A stretch of 64,000 bases of DNA. Source: Sedimentisphaerales bacterium (GTDB lineage Bacteria > Planctomycetota > Phycisphaerae > Sedimentisphaerales > SM23-30). The stretch lies in assembly GCA_028281535.1 (NCBI GenBank), contig JANQJS010000037.1, positions 124,001 to 188,000 on the forward strand. Reading direction: 5' to 3'. Positions 55,894 to 64,000 of the stretch are shown here, piece by piece (position 1 is the stretch's first letter; each line of letters starts with the position of its first letter). The notes below the pieces were generated by a model that saw only the letters and a list, made by a program, of their open reading frames with translations, ran no database searches and was not told the DNA's origin. Position numbers and translations under genes: made by a program.

Positions 55894-57081
55894 TTAATTC
55901 TGTGTTTTCATCCCGCGGGCATATTCTTCCAGCCGGGCGTTATTCTTGGCAACGCGTATTTCACCGATCGCGACGATTGCCAGAAGTACTAATAGCATGG
56001 CAACATTTCCACCCAACTGATACCAGCGTAATTTAGAATCCATCATTGGATTTTCAAAGTAAGCAATGCCTGCATTAATCATCAATAATCCTAGTCCAAC
56101 GGGTACCATGCCATACCAAGCCATACGCATGAGTTGATCATAACGGAAGCGAGGCAATGTCCAACGAACCCATAGGAAAAAGAAGATAAAGGCCCAAACT
56201 TTAATATAGAAAATACCAATACCTAATAAAGCCATACCCAGTGAAAGCGGCTGATCAATTCCGGTTGGTAAACCTGGTACATGCCAACCACCAAAGAAAA
56301 GAACCACTGCCAGACAGCTGGCTACGATGATGTGAGCATATTCTCCTAAAAAGAACATCGCAAATTTCATCGAAGAATATTCTGTATGGAAACCGCACAC
56401 CAATTCCTGTTCACATTCAGCTAAGTCAAATGGAGCACGGTTGGTTTCGGCAAAGAGACAAGTTAAGAAAATAATGAAGGTCAGTGGTTGAGAAAAGACA
56501 TTCCACCAGCCACTTTCAATTTGTTGGTTGACGATGACCTCCAATCGCAAGGTTCCACAAAGAACGATCATGGAAATAACGGTCAAAGCTAAAGGTACTT
56601 CATAGCTGATCATTTGTGCCGCGGCACGAAGACCACCCAAGAAAGAATATTTACTATTACTGGCCCAGCCGCCGATTACCACGCCATACACCGCGAGTGA
56701 TCCGATTGCTAAGATGTAAAGAATACCAATATTCACAGCACCGACCTGCATGTCAAAGACACGTTCACCAACTTGTACCTGGCCACTAAATGGGATTACC
56801 GCCATGGCAATAATGGCCATGAGCATCGCGATACATGGAGCAAGTGGGAAAAGAATTTTGTCTACTCCATCGGGTGTATAATCTTCTTTGAAGAAAAGTT
56901 TTAAACCATCAGCAAAAGGTTGAATGATACCTTTTGGACCTGCACGGTTGGGACCGATACGATCCTGAATCCAACCAGAGACTTTTCGTTCGGCTAAAAT
57001 CATGAATGGCACCGTGAGTTTAACTACACCAATGATGCCGAGGATTTTTGCTAATATAATGACAAGATCTACCCAATCCAT
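55894..57081 (-). CDS. nuoH: NADH-quinone oxidoreductase subunit H
   Basis: 395 aa, eight or nine membrane helices; joins the peripheral and membrane arms and forms part of the quinone chamber. Signatures: ERKVSGWIQDRIGPNRAGPK, LIFFKEDYTPDG-like segment (FKEDYTPDGVDK), GWASNSKYSFLGGLRAAAQM, NRAPFDLAECEQELVCGFHT. Longer than E. coli (325) by a C-terminal tail. Confidence 0.96.
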   Translation of the reverse strand: MDWVDLVIILAKILGIIGVVKLTVPFMILAERKVSGWIQDRIGPNRAGPKGIIQPFADGLKLFFKEDYTPDGVDKILFPLAPCIAMLMAIIAMAVIPFSGQVQVGERVFDMQVGAVNIGILYILAIGSLAVYGVVIGGWASNSKYSFLGGLRAAAQMISYEVPLALTVISMIVLCGTLRLEVIVNQQIESGWWNVFSQPLTFIIFLTCLFAETNRAPFDLAECEQELVCGFHTEYSSMKFAMFFLGEYAHIIVASCLAVVLFFGGWHVPGLPTGIDQPLSLGMALLGIGIFYIKVWAFIFFFLWVRWTLPRFRYDQLMRMAWYGMVPVGLGLLMINAGIAYFENPMMDSKLRWYQLGGNVAMLLVLLAIVAIGEIRVAKNNARLEEYARGMKTQN

Positions 57082-57083
57082 AA

Positions 57084-58685
57084 TTATGCACCTACTGTAT
57101 CTGCTTGTTGCTCTTTGGAGCAGGATTGATTTTTAATTTCAGACAATTCTTCACGTACCAATTCCAAATCGGCAGGGCCAACTCGCCCGGCTAGTTGCCA
57201 AAAGACGGTTAGGTCATTGACGCCGACTTCAAAGGTTTCGATACCTTGTTCAAAAGGTTGGCACATGTTTTGGTCATTAATGAATGAGCCGGATTTTTCC
57301 GCCCAAACAGCACTGGCAAAAACAACGTCTGCCCGCTGACTTAATTTACTATCTAATATATCGCTAACGATAAGCACTTTGGCATTTCGTAGTTTTTCAA
57401 CCATCTCATCAGGGCACCAGTTCTGCCAAGGGTAACCGCCTTGAACGAAGATGCCTTCGATTTCATTTCGACCTGCAGCCTCAACCAAATCGGTAAAGGT
57501 CATTTGGTCACCACCGAATGTTTCAAGTATTAACTCCATGCCGCGACGGTTAGGAGCTTTTTCTTTGCTAATGGTAAAACCTGCTTTAAAGGTTTCATCA
57601 TTTTCTGCATTAAAGACAGGGCCGCGAACCAGAATCGCCTGTTCATTGAGTTCTCTTGCCCAACTTGCTGCAAGCCATTGTTCTTCCAGGCTTGCCATGG
57701 GGCTAATGACAACAGCAAGTTTACGTCCTGTTTCAGGAGTAAATTCGCTGAACATTTCTTTTGCAGAATCTACAGCATTTTCAATTGAACTGTCATACAT
57801 CGCACTATCACGACGTACCTGGCAACGTTTGATACGTTCATCGGCATGAACATATTTAAAACCGTGACGACCTTCATCACACATCCAATAGTCATTGACT
57901 TCTGGATTGTGACGAGGTTTTAATCGGTAAATCACACCTTTGTTATAGTCGACGGTGATATTGCAACCTTTGCTGCAACCTGCACAAACGCTATCTGCTG
58001 ATTTGAGTTCCCAAACACGCTGTTTGAATAAGAATTCATTATCTAACAATGCACCGACAGGACAAAGATCGACAACGTTACCAGCAAGTTTGTCATTGAC
58101 GCCAAATCCTGGGAAAACATCGATTTCACTGCCATTGCCACGTTCGTGGACATATAGTTCGCCACCACCTGATATTTCACGGGTAAAGCGAACACAGCGT
58201 GTACACATAATGCAACGATCGCCATAGAGTAGCACTTTTTCGCCGACTTGCTTTTTGGGTTGTTTGATTTTATCTTCACGGAATCGGCTTTCGCTTTGTC
58301 CATGATTATAACTATGATCTTGAAGACCACATTCACCAGCTTGATCGCAGACAGGACAATCAAGTGGATGATTGATGAGAAGAAATTCCATGATTTCTTT
58401 TCGATGTTGTTTTGATTTATCGGTATGGGTATTGACGACCATGTTGTCAGTCACTTTCATTTGACATGACATCATGACCTTAGGAAACATTTTGACATTG
58501 CCATCGGCATCTTTGCTACCGGCTTCAACGGCACATAGACGACAAGATGCTGCAACACTTAAACCTGGATGATAGCAATAATGAGGAACTTCTTCTTTGA
58601 CGTTTTCTTTAATCACGTCAATCAGCTGCCTACCTGCTTCGGCTTCAACATCCTGGCCATTTATTGTAACTGTAACTTTTGACAT
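57084..58685 (-). CDS. nuoG: NADH-quinone oxidoreductase subunit G (short form)
   Basis: 533 aa from ATG 58685; an in-frame TTG three codons upstream is possible. It binds N1b (CYHPGLSVAASCRLC with a later Cys), N5 (HPLDCPVCDQAGECGLQDHS with a His ligand), N4 (CIMCTRCVRFTREISG) and a CAGCSKGCNIT motif for the N7-like cluster. The molybdopterin-like domain that follows is much shorter than in E. coli (908 aa) or Thermus (783 aa). It is two bases from nuoH. Confidence 0.93.
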   Translation of the reverse strand: MSKVTVTINGQDVEAEAGRQLIDVIKENVKEEVPHYCYHPGLSVAASCRLCAVEAGSKDADGNVKMFPKVMMSCQMKVTDNMVVNTHTDKSKQHRKEIMEFLLINHPLDCPVCDQAGECGLQDHSYNHGQSESRFREDKIKQPKKQVGEKVLLYGDRCIMCTRCVRFTREISGGGELYVHERGNGSEIDVFPGFGVNDKLAGNVVDLCPVGALLDNEFLFKQRVWELKSADSVCAGCSKGCNITVDYNKGVIYRLKPRHNPEVNDYWMCDEGRHGFKYVHADERIKRCQVRRDSAMYDSSIENAVDSAKEMFSEFTPETGRKLAVVISPMASLEEQWLAASWARELNEQAILVRGPVFNAENDETFKAGFTISKEKAPNRRGMELILETFGGDQMTFTDLVEAAGRNEIEGIFVQGGYPWQNWCPDEMVEKLRNAKVLIVSDILDSKLSQRADVVFASAVWAEKSGSFINDQNMCQPFEQGIETFEVGVNDLTVFWQLAGRVGPADLELVREELSEIKNQSCSKEQQADTVGA

Positions 58686-58727
58686 ACGCTTCAATGTCCC
58701 TTTAGGTGATCAATCGTTCAAAGCGAT

Positions 58728-60005
58728 TTAGACCGCAACCGCTGATGCGGATTCGATTTTTGCTTCAAATTCCTCACGATATTTTTGAATAAAGTTTTTC
58801 GCTGCCCATGCGGTACCGTCAGCCAAACCACATATAGTTTTACCCGGCATAGATCCTTGTGCATCACACAACTCAATCATATTATCCAGGTCATCTTTCT
58901 TGCCTTCACCGGCCAGGATACGATCTAATGTCTTGAGCATCCAACCCGATCCTTCACGACACGGTGTACATTGACCACAACTTTCATGCTTAAAGAAGTG
59001 AACAATGTTTCGCAATGCACTGACCATACAGGTGTCTTCATCCATAACAATGACACCTGCGGTTCCCAGTCCCATGCAACCTCGTTGGCCGGGACCATCA
59101 AAATCCAGTGGGCAATCCAACTCGTCGGCATGCAGCACACCCATGCTGACACCACCAGGGATCGCACCTTTGCATTTTTTTCCGTTACGCATGCCGCCGG
59201 CATACTTTTCAATGAGATCGCGACAGGTCACACCCAACGGTAATTCATAAACGCCAGGTTTATTGACATGTCCACTGATGCCATAAAGTTTTGGGCCAGC
59301 AGATTTTTCTGTTCCTATAGAGGTAAACCAATCAGCACCATTATGAATAATATGTGGTACGCAGCAAAGCGTTTCGACATTATTCACAACCGTAGGTTTT
59401 CCAAAGGCACCTTCGATCGCAGGGAAAGGAGGTTTGATACGCGGCCAACCGCGTTTACCTTCCAAGGCTTCCAACATGCCAGTTTCTTCGCCGCAAATAT
59501 AAGCACCTGCACCACGATGCACATAACATTCTAAATCATATCCGCTGCCCTGGATGTTTTTTCCAAAATAGCCAGCTTCGTAGGCTTCATCGACGGCTTT
59601 TTGCAAGATCTTGGCTTGCAAGTGAAATTCACCGCGAATAAATATGTAAGCCACTGTTGCACGCGTGGCATAGCTACTGACAATAATGCCTTCCAGAATC
59701 TGATGCGGATCATGATCACATAAGTAGCGATCTTTGAAAGTTCCTGGTTCCGATTCATCAAAATTGACCGCCATGTAAATGGGGCCAGGATGATCTTTAG
59801 GCAGGAAAGTCCATTTCATACCGGCACTGAAACCTGCACCACCGCGGCCACGCAAGCCACTGGCTTTGACCAGATCGGTCAGTTCATCAGGTTTCATTGC
59901 AAAGGCTTTGGGCAAACTACTGTAGCCGCCTCGCTCAACATAAACGCTGAGTTTCTGCGAATCTTTGACGCCAACATTTTTTGTTAATACGGGTTCAAAA
60001 CTCAT
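58728..60005 (-). CDS. nuoF: NADH-quinone oxidoreductase subunit F
   Basis: 425 aa. FMN/NADH site GLRGRGGAGFSAGMKW and the N3 4Fe-4S motif SCGQCTPCREG are present, with EETGMLEALEG between. It oxidises NADH and hands electrons to FMN then the cluster chain. The gap to nuoE is 14 bases. Confidence 0.97.
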   Translation of the reverse strand: MSFEPVLTKNVGVKDSQKLSVYVERGGYSSLPKAFAMKPDELTDLVKASGLRGRGGAGFSAGMKWTFLPKDHPGPIYMAVNFDESEPGTFKDRYLCDHDPHQILEGIIVSSYATRATVAYIFIRGEFHLQAKILQKAVDEAYEAGYFGKNIQGSGYDLECYVHRGAGAYICGEETGMLEALEGKRGWPRIKPPFPAIEGAFGKPTVVNNVETLCCVPHIIHNGADWFTSIGTEKSAGPKLYGISGHVNKPGVYELPLGVTCRDLIEKYAGGMRNGKKCKGAIPGGVSMGVLHADELDCPLDFDGPGQRGCMGLGTAGVIVMDEDTCMVSALRNIVHFFKHESCGQCTPCREGSGWMLKTLDRILAGEGKKDDLDNMIELCDAQGSMPGKTICGLADGTAWAAKNFIQKYREEFEAKIESASAVAV

Positions 60006-60019
60006 AGTGTATTTGGCCC

Positions 60020-60538
60020 TTAAGCGGTTTTATCGATGAGATCATCGAGTTGTTCAACCGATTCAATTTTATGTAAATCTTCGTTCATTAATATTGCCGG
60101 TGCCATTTCGCAAGCACCGATGCATTCCATAGGGATTAGTGTGAATTTACCATCTTCAGTGGTTTCGCGAGGTCCGATGTTCAGTTTATCTTTCACTTTT
60201 TTCATCAGATCTTTGCAGCCACAAATATCACAAGAAAGTGAAACGCAAACACCGATCAGGTTTTTGCCTAACTTTTCGCGGCTATACATATCGTAGAAAC
60301 TCAATGTGTCCAGCACTTCGCCGGGACTGATCTCATGAATTTCAGCGAGTTCGCGAATCGCTTGGTCACTGATCTGTTTATATTTGTTTTGTACCATGTG
60401 CAACGAGGTCAAGAGCACCGCTTGCTTGGTAGGGTATTTAGCAAACTCCGCTTCGATTTTTTGTCGCATCTCATCGGTGACGACTTTATCAGCTGAGTCT
60501 GGAGTTCCTTTTAGTCGGTCAACTATTTGCCAGGCCAT
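60020..60538 (-). CDS. nuoE: NADH-quinone oxidoreductase subunit E
   Basis: 172 aa, thioredoxin-like fold with the N1a 2Fe-2S cluster: the first two ligand cysteines lie in VCVSLSCDICGCKDL and the others in CIGACEMAPA. A helical N-terminal region binds NuoF. Forms the NADH-oxidising module with NuoF and NuoG. Confidence 0.96.
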   Translation of the reverse strand: MAWQIVDRLKGTPDSADKVVTDEMRQKIEAEFAKYPTKQAVLLTSLHMVQNKYKQISDQAIRELAEIHEISPGEVLDTLSFYDMYSREKLGKNLIGVCVSLSCDICGCKDLMKKVKDKLNIGPRETTEDGKFTLIPMECIGACEMAPAILMNEDLHKIESVEQLDDLIDKTA

Positions 60539-60562
60539 TGTTTGTTTTTAACCTTTCAAAAA

Positions 60563-61819
60563 TTATCGATCTAATTCTGCGGCGATCACATTCATACTTG
60601 CCAGTGCTACCACCACTTCAGAAATGGTATGGCCGCACATGAGTCGTGCAGCGGCTTGCAAGTGAATAAATGAAGGCCCACGTGTTTTTGCTCGCCAGGC
60701 TTTATTCGTTCCATCAGAAACCAAAAAGAAACCAAGTTCACCATTGGCTGTTTCTTGTGCACCGTAACATTCATTCACGGGTGCATGGAAGCCACGGTTG
60801 GTCATCACTGTTTCAAAGTGATGGATCAAACCTTCGATACTGCCATAGGTTTCGGTTTTTTCTGCCAAGGGCACGCGTAGATCACTGTCTACATTAATAG
60901 GACCAGAGGGTAAATTTTTTACCGCCTGTTTTATAATCGAAATACTTTGTTCAATTTCTTCCATACGAACCAAGTAGCGACTGAAGACATCACCATCTGA
61001 GCCGATGGGGATTTTGAATTCCAGTTCAGGATAAGCCAAGTAAGGTTCATCTTTACGCAAGTCGCGTTTGACACCTGAGCCGCGAGCCATTGGACCAGTC
61101 CAGGAATAGTTTATCGCTTCTTCGTAGCTCATCACGGCAACGTTACGTGTTCGTTCCTGGAAGATACGGTTGCGGTTGAGCAATTTGCGAAACTCTACCA
61201 GAGTTTTTGGTAGGTGCTTGCAGAAATCGAGCACCATTTGATCCCATCCGTCTGGAATATCTGCCATCGCACCGCCGGCACGTGTCCAGCTGGTTGTAAA
61301 CCGAGCACCGCATAATGCTTCAAATAAATCATAAATATGTTCGCGATCATTAAAGCAGAAAATAAACGCCGTAAATGCTCCGACTTCCAATGCAGCTTCA
61401 CCGACATTCAGGAGGTGGTCCTGAATACGAGCGAGTTCAGCGACAATGGTTCGGGCATATTTACATCTGGGGGTAATTTCAATATCGAGTAATTTTTCAA
61501 CCGCATGGTGCCAGGCGATATTGTTGGCCATGGGTGAAAGATAATTCATACGATCAGTGACAGTCACATATTGATCATAGGTATGATGTTCTGCGAGCTT
61601 TTCAAATCCACTATGTAGATATCCAATATGAGGGGTAATATCTACGACACGTTCGCCATCGAGCTTCATGACCAAGTGAATGGTCGTATGTGTTGCCGGG
61701 TGTTGTGGCCCAAAATTTAATGTCCAATGGTCCGGGTTTTCCTGGTCCTGGATCATTTGCGGAGGTTGAGCAACCTCTTGCGGTGGCATTTTGTCTGGCG
61801 GTAATTGTGTTTGTGTCAT
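60563..61819 (-). CDS. nuoD: NADH-quinone oxidoreductase subunit D
   Basis: 418 aa from ATG 61819. The family's NFGPQHPATHTTIHLVMKLD start, HIGYLHSGFEKLAE, ITPRCKYARTIVAELARIQDH and the C-terminal LDR are intact. The subunit lines the quinone site with NuoB and is related to the large subunit of [NiFe] hydrogenases. A proline/glutamine-rich stretch of about 30 residues precedes the core. NuoC is a separate gene here, unlike the NuoCD fusion of E. coli. Confidence 0.96.
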   Translation of the reverse strand: MTQTQLPPDKMPPQEVAQPPQMIQDQENPDHWTLNFGPQHPATHTTIHLVMKLDGERVVDITPHIGYLHSGFEKLAEHHTYDQYVTVTDRMNYLSPMANNIAWHHAVEKLLDIEITPRCKYARTIVAELARIQDHLLNVGEAALEVGAFTAFIFCFNDREHIYDLFEALCGARFTTSWTRAGGAMADIPDGWDQMVLDFCKHLPKTLVEFRKLLNRNRIFQERTRNVAVMSYEEAINYSWTGPMARGSGVKRDLRKDEPYLAYPELEFKIPIGSDGDVFSRYLVRMEEIEQSISIIKQAVKNLPSGPINVDSDLRVPLAEKTETYGSIEGLIHHFETVMTNRGFHAPVNECYGAQETANGELGFFLVSDGTNKAWRAKTRGPSFIHLQAAARLMCGHTISEVVVALASMNVIAAELDR

Positions 61820-61844
61820 GGACAACGCTCTTATATTATAGTGT

Positions 61845-62360
61845 TTATGCAGATTCTGTTGTGATTGGGGTAAAACTTTCGCGTTCGCCTTGACCTTTCA
61901 GTGGATAGGTTTTACGCAGTGGGTACTTACCTTCAAATAAATCACACAATAAAATACGGCGCGGATCAGGGTGGCCTTCAAACGTGATACCATACATTTC
62001 AGCGGTTTCGCGTTCGGACCATTCGGATCCTTTGTAAATTCCGTTTAAGGTCGGCACCGTTAAATCGTCTTCAGAAAGAAATACTTTGATAATGATTCTG
62101 CGGTTTTTATCGATACTTAATAGTGGATAGAGTACGCCAAACCGAGCATTTTGTTCTTCGGGGTAGTCCAGATAGTCCACGCCCCATACATCGGTTAATT
62201 GTTTGTAACCGCATGCAGGATCATTATATAAGAAAGTGATGACATCAACCAAAATGGATTTAGGTATGACGACTGTTGTGTTGCCGTTGAATTCACGCAC
62301 ATCAATATGCTGCTGTCCAAATTTTTCAATAAGCAACGGTACCGTTGGATGATCACTCAT
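61845..62360 (-). CDS. nuoC: NADH-quinone oxidoreductase subunit C
   Basis: 171 aa, 30-kDa-subunit family. Signatures: FLYNDPACGYKQLTDVWGVD, RIIIKVFLSEDDLTVPTL, and the family stretch GSEWSERETAEMYGITFEGH with the conserved WxERExxxMFGI pattern. Structural subunit of the peripheral arm between NuoB and NuoD. Confidence 0.96.
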   Translation of the reverse strand: MSDHPTVPLLIEKFGQQHIDVREFNGNTTVVIPKSILVDVITFLYNDPACGYKQLTDVWGVDYLDYPEEQNARFGVLYPLLSIDKNRRIIIKVFLSEDDLTVPTLNGIYKGSEWSERETAEMYGITFEGHPDPRRILLCDLFEGKYPLRKTYPLKGQGERESFTPITTESA

Positions 62361-62387
62361 AATAGTTTGTCAAGCTCCTTGCAAGTC

Positions 62388-62987
62388 TTAGCACATTGAA
62401 CCAGGTGGTTTTAGAATATCTTCTTCTTTAGGCTTTAAGCTTAAAGGAACCGGCGTACGTTTTGGTTCAATGACAACGCCAAGCGGTTTAGAACGACTTT
62501 GAGTTTTGCCTTCTGCGGCAATTTTCTGAATTTGCATCAAACCTTCGATGAGCTGTTCCGGACGCGGTGGGCATCCTGGAATATAAACATCGACGGGGAC
62601 ATACTGATCAATCCCCTGGACAACAGCATACGTATCAAAGACACCGCCGGTACTGGCACAGGCGCCCATGCTAACGACCCATTTGGGTTCGCACATCTGT
62701 TGATAAATTCTTTGTAAGACCGGCAACATTTTGACTGTTACTCGACCTGCGACAAATAATAGATCGGATTGTCTGGGAGTAAAACGCATGGCTTCGGCGC
62801 CAAAACGAGCCAGATCAAATCGACTACAGGCCACGGCCATGAATTCAATACCACAGCAGGCGGTAGCGAAGGGCATGGGCCACAATGAATATTTGCGACA
62901 CCAACCTACGGCTGTATCCAGTGTGGTTGTCAGGATAGGGAGTTTGTCAGCTAATGCATCCGGTAAATTGTTTCTGTTACCATCCAT
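62388..62987 (-). CDS. nuoB: NADH-quinone oxidoreductase subunit B
   Basis: 199 aa. The N2 cluster ligands are present: [13 protein letters not shown] (adjacent Cys pair), the Cys in [15 protein letters not shown] and the Cys in [11 protein letters not shown]. It passes electrons to ubiquinone or menaquinone. The [17 protein letters not shown] stretch is the usual one. It starts seven bases after nuoA. Confidence 0.97.
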   Translation of the reverse strand: MDGNRNNLPDALADKLPILTTTLDTAVGWCRKYSLWPMPFATACCGIEFMAVACSRFDLARFGAEAMRFTPRQSDLLFVAGRVTVKMLPVLQRIYQQMCEPKWVVSMGACASTGGVFDTYAVVQGIDQYVPVDVYIPGCPPRPEQLIEGLMQIQKIAAEGKTQSRSKPLGVVIEPKRTPVPLSLKPKEEDILKPPGSMC

Positions 62988-62994
62988 ATTTTAA

Positions 62995-63375
62995 TTACCG
63001 CCAATCAAAGACACCGCTTGCAATATCGTAAAGCAGTGCAATTACAAGGAATAAGGTGAATATCACGATAGCTACAAACCATGCTATATTCCCGCTGCCG
63101 CTATAGAGGACGGCCCATGGATAAAAGAAAATAAGTTCCACGTCAAAGACAAGGAACATAATTGCGATCATATAAAATCGTGCGTGGAATGGTCGATGAG
63201 CACTGCCGACAGGATCAATGCCTGATTCGTAGGGAATCCCTTTGATTTTTCCTTTTCGGCCAGGACCGAGGATAAAACTGGCAAAGAGCATACCGACAAC
63301 CACGGCAATCGTAATACCAATCATAAGGAGAACGGCAAAATACCCAGAACTTTCGGCTAGTATCAATTGATTCAT
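62995..63375 (-). CDS. nuoA: NADH-quinone oxidoreductase subunit A
   Basis: 126 aa, three membrane helices. Family loop YESGIDPVGSAHRPFHARFY and FLVFDVELIFFYPWAV with conserved Asp and Glu are present. First gene of the operon; a promoter lies about 130 bases upstream. Confidence 0.96.
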   Translation of the reverse strand: MNQLILAESSGYFAVLLMIGITIAVVVGMLFASFILGPGRKGKIKGIPYESGIDPVGSAHRPFHARFYMIAIMFLVFDVELIFFYPWAVLYSGSGNIAWFVAIVIFTLFLVIALLYDIASGVFDWR

Positions 63376-63509
63376 TTATTTATTACCGATCTTTGTACAC
63401 TTAGGTTATAAGTTTTACGCTTCGGTGATTCCTATTGTTTACACTTTTGCTGACTGAGATGATGTAAATATCAAATAATTAAGAGTACACCATAATTTAA
63501 AAGCCCAAT

Positions 63510-63537
63510 AGTATATCCGAACTAAAGGACGGGTCAA
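63510..63537 (-). promoter_or_regulatory. Sigma-70 promoter for the nuoA-N operon
   Basis: On the minus strand TTGACC (63537-63532) and TATACT (63515-63510) stand 16 bases apart. A start near 63503 gives a leader of about 128 nt before nuoA. No other promoter as good was seen in the 373-base region between nuoA and the next gene (63376-63748), and no small gene was found there. Confidence 0.7.
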
Positions 63538-63748
63538 GTCCCCTTAGCCAAGATTCCATGTGAATTCACAAACTTTATTTATGTGAAGTAAACTGTAGGA
63601 TGAAATGCTATAAGTTTTACGCGTCCAATAACTAACGGTATGTGCTTGCATTGGTTTTCGTCTGAGAATATATTTCTACTATGACGTTTGATAAGTTGAC
63701 TTATATAAGTAACTGTTATCTGCTTTTTTAGTATTAAAAAGGGCTATC

Positions 63749-63979
63749 ATGTCGCAACCAACTGTCCAATTGGCTAAGCTTTTTCTGATCTTGGGAGCCA
63801 TTCTAATTTGCCTGGGATTATTGATATTGTTGGCAGGTCGGTTGGGATTTTTTAAGCTGCCCGGTGATTTTTCATTCGAAACAAAAAATGTAAAAATCTT
63901 TTTCCCGCTGGTAAGTTGTCTCATAATTTCTATTTTACTCACCCTTATCCTGTGGATTATCAACCACTTCCGACACTAG
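63749..63979 (+). CDS. DUF2905-type small membrane protein
   Basis: 76 aa with two membrane helices (about 9-27 and 51-72). The family pattern is clear: AKLFLILGAILICLGLLILL, then RLGFFKLPGDFSFETKNVKI and FFPLVSCLIISILLTLILWI, matching the GxLPGDxxxxxxNxxFYFPL core of DUF2905. AAAGGG is at the correct distance before the ATG. Function unknown. It is divergent from the nuo operon. Confidence 0.85.
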   Translation: MSQPTVQLAKLFLILGAILICLGLLILLAGRLGFFKLPGDFSFETKNVKIFFPLVSCLIISILLTLILWIINHFRH

Positions 63980-64000
63980 ATAGATTTTACTCACAGAATG

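Overview
The window looks like chromosomal DNA from a low-GC, Gram-negative-type bacterium, most likely a planctomycete of the Phycisphaerae kind. This placement is inferred from gene content: a bacterial topoisomerase VI B subunit, a PEP-CTERM-type sorting tail, an ECF sigma factor with a membrane anti-sigma, STN-domain and HEAT-repeat proteins, and a 250-aa protein (32337-33089) that I recall as conserved in planctomycetes. An OprP-type porin, a Wza-like lipoprotein and an OMP-like barrel show an outer membrane. No rRNA, CRISPR, prophage or insertion sequence was seen. The only RNA genes supported are one tRNA-Thr(CGU) and one unidentified structured RNA.

Layout. 1-3 kb: start of an M20 peptidase, a GH13_18 sugar phosphorylase, and two tandem stand-alone receiver proteins. 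3-9.3 kb: radical SAM/SPASM protein and an exopolysaccharide initiation/export set (Wza-like, Wzc-like, WecA/MraY-like), all on the minus strand. 9.3-10.5 kb: sparse region with one small ORF. 10.5-13.3 kb: hisA, dtd, tpx, a Nudix hydrolase and a rhodanese. 13.4-17 kb: lone GspF/PilC protein, a large HEAT-repeat protein and a membrane protein translationally coupled to it. 17-21.3 kb: operon of PAS histidine kinase, NtrC-type sigma-54 regulator and NhaC-type antiporter. 21.6-24.1 kb: rfbC, FtsB/DivIC-like protein, eno. 24.3-25.9 kb: psd-pssA, making phosphatidylethanolamine. 26-29 kb: ECF sigma, anti-sigma, STN-repeat protein, then a LysM lipoprotein. 29-39.7 kb: recG, a small membrane protein, the structured RNA, the planctomycete-type conserved protein, top6B-pgpA-uppP, serA, alr. 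39.7-46.3 kb: envelope genes, a 49-aa PEP-CTERM protein, AsmA-like protein, pgeF, a Zn dehydrogenase, a HEAT lipoprotein and the tRNA. 46.4-48.9 kb: porin and HAD phosphatase. 48.9-63.4 kb: complete 14-gene nuoA-N operon on the minus strand with a clear sigma-70 promoter. Last: a DUF2905-type membrane protein.

How the genes fit together. The nuo operon encodes the whole proton-pumping respiratory complex I. psd/pssA/pgpA supply phospholipids, uppP/alr/FtsB-like serve the cell wall and division, and the Wza-Wzc-WecA set with rfbC points to a secreted polysaccharide. No exosortase or topoisomerase VI A subunit lies in the window, so the PEP-CTERM protein and Top6B must find their partners elsewhere.

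The best candidates for something undescribed are the roughly 450-nt multi-hairpin RNA at 31845-32290, the 49-aa protein made of little more than a signal peptide plus sorting tail, the orphan Top6B with a lysine-rich tail, and the GspF/HEAT/membrane-protein locus. All functional calls come from reading sequence and motifs; no database search was run.
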